DNA of 64,000 nucleotides. Origin: JAEKNW01 sp963678375. Lineage in GTDB: Bacteria > Cloacimonadota > Cloacimonadia > Cloacimonadales > JAFGVF01. The notes below the pieces were generated by a model that saw nothing but the letters and a program-made list of their open reading frames with translations, was not told the DNA's origin and did not search any database. This document shows, piece after piece, positions 53,040 through 61,470 of this stretch (position 1 is its first letter; the number at the start of each line of letters is the position of its first letter). Where the stretch lies: the NCBI GenBank assembly GCA_963678375.2, contig OY782831.1:1-64000 (forward strand), written 5' to 3'. The translations under genes and the position numbers were made by a program.

Positions 53040-53936
53040 TTAAAATTTCTTTTGATAAGAATGGCAATATGGCAAACTTCCTTTCTTGTCATAATAGTCT
53101 TGATGATAGTTTTCTGCTGTATAAAAGTCCCCTGCTGGTTGGACTTTTGTTACTACATCAAAACCTTTATCTTTAAGAATGCTTATTAACTTCTGAGCTG
53201 TTGCCTTTTCTTCTGGTGAAGAATAAAAAATCACTGATCTATATTGTTCACCAATATCTGGTCCTTGTCTGTCAAGCTGAGTTGGATCATGGATTTCGAA
53301 AAAATACTTAGCTAGCTCTTCATAAGATATTTTTTTAGGGTCATAAACTACTTCAGTAGTTTCAATGTGCCCTGTACCACCTTTTACTACTTCATAGTAA
53401 CCAGGGTTAGCAAGATCTCCTCCCATAAATCCAACACTGCTGTCTATAACACCGTCTAACTGCTGAAGATAATATTCAACTCCCCAGAAACATCCTCCTG
53501 CGAAATAAGCTTTGGCAGAAGTAACTTTTTCCTGGAAAGATAAAGAGACAGAATTAACACAATGCCTAACATTCTTTTCAGTAAAACCTTCCCCTACAAA
53601 AACATGACCTAAGTGTCCCCCACAATTAGCACAAACTATTTCAGTTCGAACTCCATCTTTGTCTGCAACTTCTTTAACTCTACCAGGGATAGCATCATCG
53701 AAACTGGGCCAACCACAATTAGAGTGGAACTTTGCTGAAGATTCAAATAGTTCTGTACCACATTTCTTACAGTGATAAGAGCCATCTTCAAAATGATCAA
53801 CATACTTACCAGTAAAAGGTGCTTCAGTGCCTTTATCTTCTATAACAAATTTTTCAAGATCAGTTAGTTTATCATCTTTACTATACATAATTATTGCTCC
53901 TATTATCATGAGTAATATTAAAATTATCCTTTTCAT
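53040..53936 (-). CDS. msrBA: Membrane-anchored bifunctional methionine sulfoxide reductase MsrB-MsrA
   Basis: 298 residues from the ATG at 53936, preferred to an upstream frame start because GAGG lies 5 nt ahead and the N-terminus becomes a signal anchor (MKRIILILLMIIGAIIMY). MsrB comes first, with two zinc pairs CKKCG and CANCGG and catalytic Cys in RHCVNSVSL. MsrA follows with GGCFWG and resolving Cys in YCHSY. Together they reduce both epimers of Met-SO, here outside the cytoplasmic membrane. The promoter overlaps a Fur/PerR-type palindrome. Confidence 0.95.
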   Translation of the reverse strand: MKRIILILLMIIGAIIMYSKDDKLTDLEKFVIEDKGTEAPFTGKYVDHFEDGSYHCKKCGTELFESSAKFHSNCGWPSFDDAIPGRVKEVADKDGVRTEIVCANCGGHLGHVFVGEGFTEKNVRHCVNSVSLSFQEKVTSAKAYFAGGCFWGVEYYLQQLDGVIDSSVGFMGGDLANPGYYEVVKGGTGHIETTEVVYDPKKISYEELAKYFFEIHDPTQLDRQGPDIGEQYRSVIFYSSPEEKATAQKLISILKDKGFDVVTKVQPAGDFYTAENYHQDYYDKKGSLPYCHSYQKKF

Positions 53937-53958
53937 ATTTACCTCACTTTTAAAGAAT

Positions 53959-53986
53959 AATATATTGTAATAATTACAAAATGCAA
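53959..53986 (-). promoter_or_regulatory. msrBA promoter with 7-1-7 palindrome (Fur/PerR-type box) in the spacer
   Basis: On the minus strand TTGCAT (53981-53986) and TATATT (53959-53964) are 16 nt apart. The spacer contains a perfect 15-nt 7-1-7 palindrome TTGTAATAATTACAA (53965-53979). PerR boxes (TTATAATNATTATAA) and Zur boxes (TCGTAATNATTACGA) have this same geometry and core. A bound dimer would block RNA polymerase. Confidence 0.5.
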
Positions 53987-54325
53987 TTTTTAAGTAAAGG
54001 GAGCCTGTAATACCATGAACTTTCAACTAGTATCAAATTATAATTGTTAATGAAGATGAATTAAAATGGTCTTGTGTAAGTTCAAGTAGCCTATATGGTT
54101 TATAGATATCATTACTATTGTGTGTTGATTGACTCTAAATCTAATGAATGCCTAATAGATACCCAGTAGAGGCTTTATAGACACCTAATAGAAAAGCTAA
54201 ATAAGAATATATTAAATTTCCCAAGAACAATATAACAAGATTGCGGGGATGGTATCAAAAAGTTTTAAAATATGTGGTTTATTACGAAAATTGTCACAAG
54301 ACCTAAACTTTAGTTATTACTCCAA
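53987..54325. other. Spacer without a supported gene
   Basis: About 340 nt of AT-rich sequence between msrBA and the LpxL-like gene end. A loose direct repeat CCTAATAGA occurs near 54151 and 54183. No coding frame, tRNA or convincing terminator. Confidence 0.5.
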
Positions 54326-55252
54326 CTAAGACTTTTCACCTCTTTGTCGTTCAACGCTTTTCCATCGTTTATGTACCCAAAACCAGAGGTGGGGATATCT
54401 ATTGATCATCTGGGACAGAGAGTTATTCAAGCTCTTCATAACATCGAAATCAGTCATCCCTTCTTGATTTGGATAGAAAATCTTCTCAAATCTAAAGATA
54501 TGTTTTCCATCAGGGGTTCTGATATGGTAAGCAGGCATAATAGGCAAATCAGCTTTTAAAGCGATTCTTGCAATACCCATAAAGACAGATGCATCATAAT
54601 TCATAAATGGCATTATTTCTCCAGATTTCCGAGCATCTTGATCATGAATAAAGAAAATCATTCTATTATCTTTGATGGCTTTTAAAATTCCTCTTAGAGC
54701 TCTTTTCTGATAAATTACATCAAGGCCATACTTTGCTCTAAACTGAACAAAGTAATCATTGAAGAAGGGGTTTCTCTGTTTTTTTGCTATTGCACTAAGA
54801 TTAATTTCTCGTTTCAAGAGATAATAACCTAGAATTTCCCAATTACCATAATGACCAGTAGCAATTAGAACACTTTTATTCATTTTGATTGCTTCTTCAA
54901 GATTATCTAAGCCTTCAAAATGAGCATTTTCAACTAATTTATCTTTATCAGCTTTGAAAATTTCATAGACCATTAGTCCAAAATGTTTATACATAGACTT
55001 AGTATAAGCAAGGATTTGACTATGGCTTAACTGAGGAAGAGACCTTTTCATTTGTCTTATGACTAGCGCTTTACGGATTCCAAATCGAAATCCAACATTT
55101 ACAGCTATAAAGTTCATTAATCCTTTAACACTTTTATCGCTTAGGATTCTAAAAAGCCAGAGAAAGAAAGAAAGGCCTATCTTTTCAAAGAAATTCTTAC
55201 GAGATTTATTTTTCTTTTTCAAAATTACATACCTTTTCGATTGATATAGCAT
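54326..55252 (-). CDS. LpxL/HtrB-type lysophospholipid acyltransferase
   Basis: 308 residues. The acyltransferase motif GHYGNWE (His and acidic residue, near 131-137) is followed by IFFIHDQDARKSGEIM and AYHIRTPDGKHIF; FWVHKRWK ends the domain, all typical of lipid A late acyltransferases. It transfers an acyl chain at the inner membrane to a lipid A-like or other lipid. The ATG at 55252 overlaps the glycosyltransferase end by 47 nt; a TTG near 55222 is a possible start. Last gene of the barrel-recJ-ferredoxin operon. Confidence 0.85.
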   Translation of the reverse strand: MLYQSKRYVILKKKNKSRKNFFEKIGLSFFLWLFRILSDKSVKGLMNFIAVNVGFRFGIRKALVIRQMKRSLPQLSHSQILAYTKSMYKHFGLMVYEIFKADKDKLVENAHFEGLDNLEEAIKMNKSVLIATGHYGNWEILGYYLLKREINLSAIAKKQRNPFFNDYFVQFRAKYGLDVIYQKRALRGILKAIKDNRMIFFIHDQDARKSGEIMPFMNYDASVFMGIARIALKADLPIMPAYHIRTPDGKHIFRFEKIFYPNQEGMTDFDVMKSLNNSLSQMINRYPHLWFWVHKRWKSVERQRGEKS

Positions 55253-56150
55253 TCCCTTTTGTGTGCTTTCTTGTTTGATTTACTATTAGTTCACCGAGTA
55301 AACCGATTGAGAAGAATTGAATCCCTGCCAGAATTAATAAAATTGATAGAAAAAGAGCAGGTCTATTTGAAAGTGGCATACCCATAGCGTACTTCATTAT
55401 AGTAAGATAGAGCCCTAATAATGTACCTACTATAGTGAGAATTGAGCCAATACCCCCAAAGAGATAGAGGGGTGACCGGTTAAATTTAGTAATGAGCTTC
55501 ACTGTAAGGAGATCTAGAAAGCCTCTTAAATAGCGTTCAAAACCATACTTTGATTTACCGAATTCTCTAGCTCGATGATGTACTGGTATCTGCCCGACTT
55601 TGAAGCCCTTTGCATCGGCTAAAGCAGGTACATACCTATGCATCTCACCATAGATATCTAATTCCTTAACCAGGTCTTTACTATAAGCTTTAAAGCCACA
55701 GTTGTAATCATTTAGCTTTAACTTAAATGTTTTAGAAGTTACCCAATTAAAAAGTTTTGATGGTAGCCTTTTACTAATAGGATCGCGACGTTTAACTTTC
55801 CAACCAGTGACAAGGTCATAACCCTCTTTCATCTTTTCTAAGAAATTCCTTATTTCTATAGGATTATCTTGTAAATCTGCATCCATAGTGAAAATTATAT
55901 CTCCAGAGACATTGTTAAAACCTATGTCAAGGGCATAAGCTTTGCCAAAATTTTTTCTGAATTTTATAACTTTTACACATTTATCTTTTATAGAAATATC
56001 TCTCATCACTTGATAAGTTTTGTCACTGCTCCCATCATCTATAAAAATGATTTCATAGTCATAAGAAAGGCAGTTTTCAACTATCTCTTGATAGAGCTGA
56101 GGTATGGATTCTTCTTCATTTAAAGCAGGTATGACGAAAGATAATTTCAT
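55206..56150 (-). CDS. Membrane glycosyltransferase family 2 (DPM1/GtrB-like)
   Basis: 314 residues. GT-A motifs FVIPALNEEESI, FIDDGSSDKT and TMDADLQDNP, then ITGWK-like LVTGWKVKRRDP and NCGFKAYSKDL; two C-terminal membrane helices (LFGGIGSILTIVGTLLGLYL; LFLSILLILAGIQFFSIGLL). This is the polyprenyl-phosphate sugar transferase type, which charges undecaprenyl or a related polyprenyl phosphate with a sugar. The neighbouring geranylgeranyl-reductase-like gene suggests modified polyprenyl lipids. Confidence 0.9.
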   Translation of the reverse strand: MKLSFVIPALNEEESIPQLYQEIVENCLSYDYEIIFIDDGSSDKTYQVMRDISIKDKCVKVIKFRKNFGKAYALDIGFNNVSGDIIFTMDADLQDNPIEIRNFLEKMKEGYDLVTGWKVKRRDPISKRLPSKLFNWVTSKTFKLKLNDYNCGFKAYSKDLVKELDIYGEMHRYVPALADAKGFKVGQIPVHHRAREFGKSKYGFERYLRGFLDLLTVKLITKFNRSPLYLFGGIGSILTIVGTLLGLYLTIMKYAMGMPLSNRPALFLSILLILAGIQFFSIGLLGELIVNQTRKHTKGNAISIEKVCNFEKEK

Positions 56151-56158
56151 TTTATCTC

Positions 56159-57346
56159 CTATTTTAAAAAATCAAAAAAAACTTTGGTAGAAAGCTTAGC
56201 AAAAAGTCCAGGCTTCTTAAGGATTAAAGTTTTAAAGATATTTAAGACATTTAATTCATCTAAAGAAATATCTCTAAGGTAGTCGAAATATTTATCTAAT
56301 TTACTATTATTTGCTTGAACTATTTTTTCTTTTATTATCTGCTCAATATTCTCTTTATTCTTATTCTTGGCATGCCATTTCTGTTGATATGACAATAGTT
56401 TCTTATCATCAATTCCCTTACTTGTAAAAGCTTTAGCTATAGTTTCTCCACAAAGAAGTCCTGCAGATATCGCAGTGTCAATTCCACCACCACTGATTGC
56501 ATTAGTTTGATAAGCAGAATCTCCAACCAGCATAATTCTGTCTTTCACTAAGACAGGATTGCTTTTTCGGACTGGTACTCCCCCACAAGTTACTCTAAGT
56601 GAGTTAGAATCAGGAAAATATTCTTTGATATAGCTATCAAGGTATTCCTTAGCTGTCTTTTCTGCTCGTTCAGGATTAACACCTAAACCCACATTAGCTG
56701 TCTTGCTTCCTTTAGGAAAGATCCAGATATAACCACCAGGAGCATATTTATTATCAAAAATAAAACTACATCTACCATCAGTTATTTTTTCATCGTAGAG
56801 CAAATGTTGAGCACAGGAATCTATGTCAGATAGAGCTAGTTGTTGTGACATCCCAAACCACCGACCTACTTGGGAATCTATTCCATCACATCCTACAAGA
56901 AGTTTTGCTCGGATATCATGACTTTGATTTCTCACTGAAAGAATATATAAACCTTGCCTTTTGTCATATTCAGCTTTAAAAACATCATGATTTAACAGAA
57001 GTTTTGCTCCATTATCTAGAGCTTTTTTAGTCAAAAATTTATCAAATAGTTCTCGGTTAAGGATTAGTCCTTGATTTGGACTATCAATCAAAATTGATTT
57101 CTTGTTTGGTGGAATAATTTCAATTGATTGGATTTGACTAGCAATTACTGATTCAGGTATTTTACCTATCTCTTTCAAAGCTTTATTCATTATCCCTTCA
57201 GCACAGCGAACTGGAAGGCCAATTTCTCTATCACGCTCTAAAATGACAGTATTCAGCCCACTTTTAGCACATTGATAGGCAGTAACAGAACCTGCAGGTC
57301 CTCCACCAATAACAGCTACATCATAGATTTGATTAGTCTGATACAT
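56159..57346 (-). CDS. Geranylgeranyl reductase family flavoprotein
   Basis: 395 residues. FAD-binding Rossmann motif DVAVIGGGPAGSVTAYQCA at the N-terminus, GLPVRCAEG (typical of this family), YIWIFPKGSKTANVGLGV and GDSAYQTNAISGGGIDTAI. Members reduce double bonds of isoprenoid chains (archaeal lipids, chlorophyll, menaquinone). Electrons probably come from the ferredoxin encoded just upstream, with which it overlaps by 14 nt. In a bacterium the target may be a quinone or polyprenyl carrier; the substrate is not shown by sequence. Confidence 0.9.
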   Translation of the reverse strand: MYQTNQIYDVAVIGGGPAGSVTAYQCAKSGLNTVILERDREIGLPVRCAEGIMNKALKEIGKIPESVIASQIQSIEIIPPNKKSILIDSPNQGLILNRELFDKFLTKKALDNGAKLLLNHDVFKAEYDKRQGLYILSVRNQSHDIRAKLLVGCDGIDSQVGRWFGMSQQLALSDIDSCAQHLLYDEKITDGRCSFIFDNKYAPGGYIWIFPKGSKTANVGLGVNPERAEKTAKEYLDSYIKEYFPDSNSLRVTCGGVPVRKSNPVLVKDRIMLVGDSAYQTNAISGGGIDTAISAGLLCGETIAKAFTSKGIDDKKLLSYQQKWHAKNKNKENIEQIIKEKIVQANNSKLDKYFDYLRDISLDELNVLNIFKTLILKKPGLFAKLSTKVFFDFLK

Positions 57347-57512
57347 TGACTATTGCTCCCATTGGACAGCTTGAAATACACTTTTGACATCTAATACACT
57401 TTTCTTGATCTATTTCAACTAAATCCTGACTTATATCAATAGCAAGATGAGGACAGATTGCAACACAGCAACCACACTTATCACAGCCTTTATTATCAAT
57501 TATTATTCTCAT
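57333..57512 (-). CDS. 2x[4Fe-4S] ferredoxin, 59 residues
   Basis: A short frame that begins inside the end of the recJ-like gene and ends inside the start of the reductase gene. It reads MRIIIDNKGCDKCGCC with cluster motif CDKCGCCVAICP and a second CIRCQKCISSCP, a classic eight-Cys ferredoxin. AGAGAAG lies before the ATG. The overlap with both neighbours (17 and 14 nt) indicates translational coupling, and its position makes it the likely electron donor for the geranylgeranyl-reductase-like enzyme. Confidence 0.88.
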   Translation of the reverse strand: MRIIIDNKGCDKCGCCVAICPHLAIDISQDLVEIDQEKCIRCQKCISSCPMGAIVNVSD

Positions 57513-59064
57513 TTGCTTCTCTATAATCTACGACTTTTGCTTGTCCATTATTGGAAATTTGCACTATCAACTCATAGATTTTATCGTCATGTAAATTATT
57601 CCTTGTTGCTGAATCAAAAGCTAATTTATGGTGGTTACCCTTTAGATCATAGTTTTTCACTAAGATCATAGGCTCGGGATTATTATGGCCAAAAGGAAGC
57701 ATAAAATCTAATTGTTCTATCGCATTGTTATCAAGTTCACTAATATCAATAACAGCATCAATATCAATTGTTTTGTTATCTTCAATCACCTGTTTTTGAA
57801 GTAGGAAGTATTCTTTATAGAGTTCAAGGAATCTATCTAGATTCTCTTTGTTCATGGTAAAACCACCCGCCCGAACATGTCCTCCATATTGAATTAGGCT
57901 CTCTTCACAGTATTTGAAGGCATCAAGAATACTGAAACCCTCACTGCAACGCCCTTCGCATATAATTACTCCATCACGCTCTTTAAGCATTATTACAGGT
58001 TCATAAAGTGTATTAACTAAAAAAGTTGCACAAGTTCCTAATAAAGGGTTTGGAATTCTATCATCAGTATCAAAATAAACCAGCCCTGTACCATCATAGT
58101 CTGCTAATAATTCTGATATTATATTATTAAGAGCATAGAGATTCTGTTCATTTGCTTTCTTTTCGTTTTGGATTAAAGCAAACTCATCATACTTTTCTCT
58201 ATCATTAGCTAGCATGAATTTCAAACCATGATGCTTGCCTTCTATCTCTCGTCCATTTGCTATCATACGATAACTATATGTCAAAAAACTTAGTTTATCG
58301 TAGTAGTTTTGAATAGGATTACAGATAGATTTTAGCATATCAATAGTGTTATCTTTCATTTGGTCCCAATTTTCTAAAACATGCCTTACTATAATCCAAT
58401 TAACATCTGCCATAGGGACTCGATCAGCTAAAGAGCCTACTGCTGTCCAGAAGTAATAGGCAGGTTTTACTTCTTTATCTAGCTGCTTTGCCAAACCTCT
58501 AACAAGCATGAGAGAAACTCCCACACCGGCAATCATATCATATGGATAAGAACAGTCTTGACGTTTTGGATTAACAACAGCTCTTGCTTGTGGTATATTC
58601 TCTTGATCAAAGAGATGATGATCTGTTATAATTACATCAACTCCAAGAGCTTTAATCTCTTCAACCTTGTCCTTCGAAGAAATACCATTATCAACCGTTA
58701 TTAATAAATCAGCTTGTTTTTGTTTAAGAAACGATAAACAGCTGTCTTGAATACCATGATGATCAATAAGTCTGTTAGGAATATAATAATAGTGATTTTG
58801 AAAGCCACAGCTCTCAAAGAAATCATAAAGTAAGTAAGTTGATGTTACTCCATCAGGATCATCATGTCCAAAAATCACAATTCTTTCATTGCTATAGAGG
58901 GCACTTAGAATTCTTTCTACGGCAATATCAAGATCTTTTAAAAGAAAATCATCAGGTAGATCTGCTATTGTCTTTTCATAATCATCTTTACTTTTCTTGC
59001 GATTAGTTAATATTTGATTAATAAAACCATCTTCACTATCACTATATAACCATTTTAATTTCAT
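57496..59064 (-). CDS. recJ: RecJ-like DHH-family single-strand exonuclease
   Basis: 522 residues, a little shorter than typical RecJ. DHH motifs: FGHDDPDGVTSTYLLYDF (motif I), ITVDNGISSKDKVEEI and VIITDHHLFDQ; GSLADRVPM follows. The DHHA1 part has RCSEGFSILDAF and GGHVRAGGFTM. It digests single-stranded DNA 5' to 3'. It sits in the middle of an envelope-lipid operon, with the ferredoxin gene starting before its stop, so co-transcription is likely even though roles differ. Confidence 0.88.
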   Translation of the reverse strand: MKLKWLYSDSEDGFINQILTNRKKSKDDYEKTIADLPDDFLLKDLDIAVERILSALYSNERIVIFGHDDPDGVTSTYLLYDFFESCGFQNHYYYIPNRLIDHHGIQDSCLSFLKQKQADLLITVDNGISSKDKVEEIKALGVDVIITDHHLFDQENIPQARAVVNPKRQDCSYPYDMIAGVGVSLMLVRGLAKQLDKEVKPAYYFWTAVGSLADRVPMADVNWIIVRHVLENWDQMKDNTIDMLKSICNPIQNYYDKLSFLTYSYRMIANGREIEGKHHGLKFMLANDREKYDEFALIQNEKKANEQNLYALNNIISELLADYDGTGLVYFDTDDRIPNPLLGTCATFLVNTLYEPVIMLKERDGVIICEGRCSEGFSILDAFKYCEESLIQYGGHVRAGGFTMNKENLDRFLELYKEYFLLQKQVIEDNKTIDIDAVIDISELDNNAIEQLDFMLPFGHNNPEPMILVKNYDLKGNHHKLAFDSATRNNLHDDKIYELIVQISNNGQAKVVDYREANENNN

Positions 59065-59077
59065 TAATATTTCCTTG

Positions 59078-60310
59078 TTAGTTTAAATCTTCCTTAATAG
59101 GTATTTCGCGAGGTTCTTTTCTAGTATACACTTTTCTGAAGATATCAAAGCCAGACACCCCAATCATAAACATACTAGATCTATCCTCAATACCATGAGT
59201 ATCAACATCTCCACGTATCATATATTCAAAAGCAAAATCTAATTTATCAATTCTTGATTTTAGTGGAAGAGAAAAGCCTATTGTTGCACTTTTCTCATAA
59301 ATCTTTTCATTATTATAATCGAAAGGTAGTTCTCTCAAAGAGAAACCAGTTCTGATTGGAATAAGTTCATAAAACTCTTTTCTGCCTAATTTTGGTTCAT
59401 AGGCAAAACCAATGCCAGCTTTCCAAGAATTATGGTAGTCTTCACCCATGAAATTATCCCAAATCTCATAGTTAAAATCTCCAGCAAGTTTAAAGATACC
59501 TGCCCACTTTTTAGCTACACCAAAAGCAATTTTATGTGGGAGATTAAACTCTACATCTTGCATTTCTTGATTTGAATGAATCGTAAAAAATTCTTTTTCA
59601 GCATCAATTTTACGACCATATTCATAGTTAGCTCCCAGCGACCAGGTAGCACCCTGTTTGAGAAGCCCTGTACTAAATCCAATATCGGTAAAAGATACTT
59701 TTGATTTATTCTTAGTATTAAATACTCCACTTCCTGAATCTTGGATTAACTCTTGTTCACGATGTCCTATAAAAATATTAGGTCCCAAAGCCACACTCCA
59801 TCCCCCAAGAAGCCTATAGCCATAATAAGCATCTAACTTATATATATATGAAGAAAATAAGTTTTGCTCAATTAGAGTGTTTTCCTCACCGTCTATGATA
59901 TAATTAACTTCGACTTCATTTTCGAAATTACCAGATTTCCATGAGTTAAACTGGAAAGCGAATTTATGTTTATTATAAGGGACAACTATACTGAAAAAAG
60001 GGAAGTCGACAGCATCATCAGTATAAGATGAATTTACATCAGTATTATACTTAATGTAGCCCAATTTCACTCCAGTATAAAAATTCACAGTATTGGCTGT
60101 GCTTATCAAGGCTGGATTACCAAAACCATGTGCTAAACGTAAGCCGTCACCTATTCCTACATCTCCCATTCCTTGACTATAGATATCATTACCTGAGTAT
60201 TGATAAGGTAATCCTGTAATTGAAAAGATTGAGTTACCTGCCACTAGTCCATTAACTTGTAAGCAAATAACAATTATCAATAAGGTATAATACCAGTTCT
60301 TTTTAATCAT
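59078..60310 (-). CDS. Outer-membrane beta-barrel protein (FadL/PorV-like)
   Basis: 410 residues with signal peptide. The N-terminus after cleavage (SITGLPYQYSGNDIYSQGMG, RLAHGFGNPALIS) has the Gly-Asn-Pro-Ala motif of FadL/PorV-type barrels. Later strands alternate aromatic and polar residues (IAFGVAKKWAGIFKLAGDFN, WKAGIGFAYEPKLG). It starts the six-gene unit down to the LpxL-like gene and is preceded by the best promoter in the window. Confidence 0.65.
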   Translation of the reverse strand: MIKKNWYYTLLIIVICLQVNGLVAGNSIFSITGLPYQYSGNDIYSQGMGDVGIGDGLRLAHGFGNPALISTANTVNFYTGVKLGYIKYNTDVNSSYTDDAVDFPFFSIVVPYNKHKFAFQFNSWKSGNFENEVEVNYIIDGEENTLIEQNLFSSYIYKLDAYYGYRLLGGWSVALGPNIFIGHREQELIQDSGSGVFNTKNKSKVSFTDIGFSTGLLKQGATWSLGANYEYGRKIDAEKEFFTIHSNQEMQDVEFNLPHKIAFGVAKKWAGIFKLAGDFNYEIWDNFMGEDYHNSWKAGIGFAYEPKLGRKEFYELIPIRTGFSLRELPFDYNNEKIYEKSATIGFSLPLKSRIDKLDFAFEYMIRGDVDTHGIEDRSSMFMIGVSGFDIFRKVYTRKEPREIPIKEDLN

Positions 60311-60339
60311 TTATTTCTCCATTTCAAATTATTCCATTT

Positions 60340-60368
60340 ATTAAATATAATTCCTCATCATTTGTCAA
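60340..60368 (-). promoter_or_regulatory. Promoter of the barrel-recJ-ferredoxin-lipid operon
   Basis: On the minus strand TTGACA (60363-60368) and TTTAAT (60340-60345) are 17 nt apart; the start codon is 30 nt further on with GGAG before it. Confidence 0.55.
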
Positions 60369-60393
60369 TAATCTTTTTCTAAAACAGCCAGAA

Positions 60394-60422
60394 GATAAGA
60401 AAAAAAATCAAGATTTCTTATC
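60394..60422 (-). terminator. Hairpin after the LPP20-like gene
   Basis: Perfect 9-bp arms GATAAGAAA (60394-60402) and TTTCTTATC (60414-60422), 13 nt after the stop of the LPP20-like gene. The T content is mainly within the arms, so it is a weak intrinsic terminator. Confidence 0.5.
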
Positions 60423-60435
60423 CGATAGTATCACT

Positions 60436-61464
60436 TTACTGCGCAAGTGTGTCGAAATACTTTTCAATACGAACTTGTAATTTCTTTTGCAAGGATCTAA
60501 CAATTGCAGCCTTTGATTTAGAGATAGCTTCATCCTTATTAATTCCACCAGAACGGCTTTTTTCATTAAGTGAGATCACTATTCTGCCATTGTAATCTTC
60601 AACGCTTAAATCAAATTCATATTTCACAAAGTCTTCTTTTCTACCCAAATCTACATCTTGATATTGATAATCACTAATCACATTAAGCATTGCTTCTGAA
60701 TCAGTTATGGAAAAGTTCATCTCATTAATAATTTCTTTTATAGTATTAAAGATGATTCCTTTTTCATCATTTTCAACTTTTATAGAGAAACTGATCTGAG
60801 AAGCTAAATCCCTCATTAACGAGTTAATCTTAGGGAATTTATTTTCAACACCAACAATTTCATAGTCCATAGGGGATATAATCGCTAACTGATCAAGTAA
60901 AATCTGATTCTGATAAGCAAATATTGAAGCTACCCCTAAGAAAGCATATTTACGGATAGCATCTCCCGCTTGTTCATATTTATCCATATAGAATTCTGTC
61001 ATTTCATCAGTTTGAGTAATCTTTTCATCATAGATATCAGCAGTTCTACTTCTATGAATATAAGCTAAGGCATATACCTTACCCAAGTTATCAGTATAGG
61101 TCTCACCAATTTCTATATTTATTAAGTTTTGTTCTGCACTGATAAAAATATCTTTTGTGTTTTCCGCAAATAAAGAAACCTCATCTTCTTCTTTACTTGA
61201 TTCTAGCTCTGACCATCTTTCAGAAAAGTGAGTGTTTGCTTTTACATCTGTCTTGAAAATCCTTGCAACACTACCCATAGCATCAGCCTCTGCAGAACGT
61301 CTTGTTGATCCATAACCTACTGCAGCCAAATACATACCCTCTGGGTACTTGATTTTTGGATTATCAACCCATTCAGGTTTATCTCCAGGACGAGATATCT
61401 TGTTTGAGGAGCAAGACATTAAAAGAATAAATAACAGTGATAATAAGAGTATTTTTCGCACCAT
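60436..61464 (-). CDS. LPP20-family lipoprotein
   Basis: 342 residues with lipobox LMSC (Cys18). KPEWVDNPKIKYPEGMYLAA then GYGSTRRSAEADAMGSVARI is the LPP20 family start (P-x-W-V, (A/G)-x-G-x-S-x-x-x-A-E-x-x-A). Further on are VYALAYIHRSRTADIY and a Lys/Ala-rich C-terminus. LPP20-like lipoproteins sit on the inner face of the outer membrane; in vibrios members act in flagellar or envelope assembly. Here it follows a COG3014-like gene by 6 nt in a lipoprotein operon. Confidence 0.8.
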   Translation of the reverse strand: MVRKILLLSLLFILLMSCSSNKISRPGDKPEWVDNPKIKYPEGMYLAAVGYGSTRRSAEADAMGSVARIFKTDVKANTHFSERWSELESSKEEDEVSLFAENTKDIFISAEQNLINIEIGETYTDNLGKVYALAYIHRSRTADIYDEKITQTDEMTEFYMDKYEQAGDAIRKYAFLGVASIFAYQNQILLDQLAIISPMDYEIVGVENKFPKINSLMRDLASQISFSIKVENDEKGIIFNTIKEIINEMNFSITDSEAMLNVISDYQYQDVDLGRKEDFVKYEFDLSVEDYNGRIVISLNEKSRSGGINKDEAISKSKAAIVRSLQKKLQVRIEKYFDTLAQ

Positions 61465-61470
61465 ACACCT

